A stretch of DNA of 64,000 nt from Nematostella vectensis (taxonomy: Eukaryota > Cnidaria > Anthozoa > Actiniaria > Edwardsiidae), in contig NC_064039.1 of the NCBI RefSeq assembly GCF_932526225.1, positions 8,257,001-8,321,000 on the forward strand, in the 5' to 3' direction. This document shows positions 63,991 through 64,000 of this stretch, piece by piece (positions within the stretch are counted from its first letter, which is position 1; every line of letters begins with the position of its first letter). The position numbers were made by a program, and so were the translations under genes. The notes below the pieces were generated by a model. That model ran no database searches, was not told where the DNA came from, and saw nothing but the letters and a program-made list of their open reading frames with translations.

Positions 63991-64000
63991 CTGTAAACAT

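Overview
This is intron-rich animal nuclear DNA, most likely from an anthozoan cnidarian such as a sea anemone of the Nematostella type. The evidence is many short phase-consistent exons with GT..AG introns, proteins closer in architecture to vertebrate than fly or worm homologues, intronless rhodopsin-class GPCRs of an anthozoan-like expanded family, and dense MITE and minisatellite content. The exact species is inference. Four multi-exon genes and three GPCR loci were reassembled by hand from splice sites. Every proposed exon joins in frame with the next.

Layout. (1) 9-27135, + strand: 36 exons (1353 residues plus stop) of a dysferlin/myoferlin-type ferlin. It enters the window already inside the helical region before FerB and runs through DysF, C2D, C2E, C2F and C2G to the C-terminal membrane anchor. 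A complete intronless GPCR (14813-15856, +) lies inside its intron 20. (2) 27618-46659, - strand: a complete 16-exon SAMM50/Sam50 gene (455 aa), convergent with the ferlin. Intron 12 holds a 5.5-kb 18-bp satellite and intron 8 holds a broken GPCR. (3) 46920-54079, + strand: a complete 7-exon HSPBP1/Fes1-like Hsp70 nucleotide-exchange factor (326 aa), divergent from SAMM50 across a 260-bp shared promoter region. Intron 4 holds a 4-kb 59-bp array. (4) 55629-61928, - strand: 13 exons of an SFI1-like centrosomal protein, 5' end not visible. (5) 62640-63497, - strand: a second intact intronless GPCR of the same family as the first.

The most unusual signal is a recurring type of minisatellite. At least seven tandem arrays, in three different genes, start exactly at an exon end, and their repeat unit contains the last exon bases plus the 5' splice site. 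Arrays of tens of decoy donors therefore follow the true donor. At least three others copy an acceptor plus the first exon bases, and one copies the start codon region of a GPCR. Unit sequence and length (19, 31, 31, 34, 43, 54 and 71 bp for the donor arrays) differ in every case, so these look like independent expansions seeded at gene-structure boundaries rather than one repeat family.

The genes do not form one pathway. They cover membrane repair and fusion (ferlin), mitochondrial outer-membrane beta-barrel insertion (SAMM50), Hsp70 regulation (HSPBP1), the centrosome (SFI1) and signalling (GPCRs). The head-to-head SAMM50/HSPBP1 pair is the one arrangement that suggests co-regulation, of mitochondrial import and chaperone functions.
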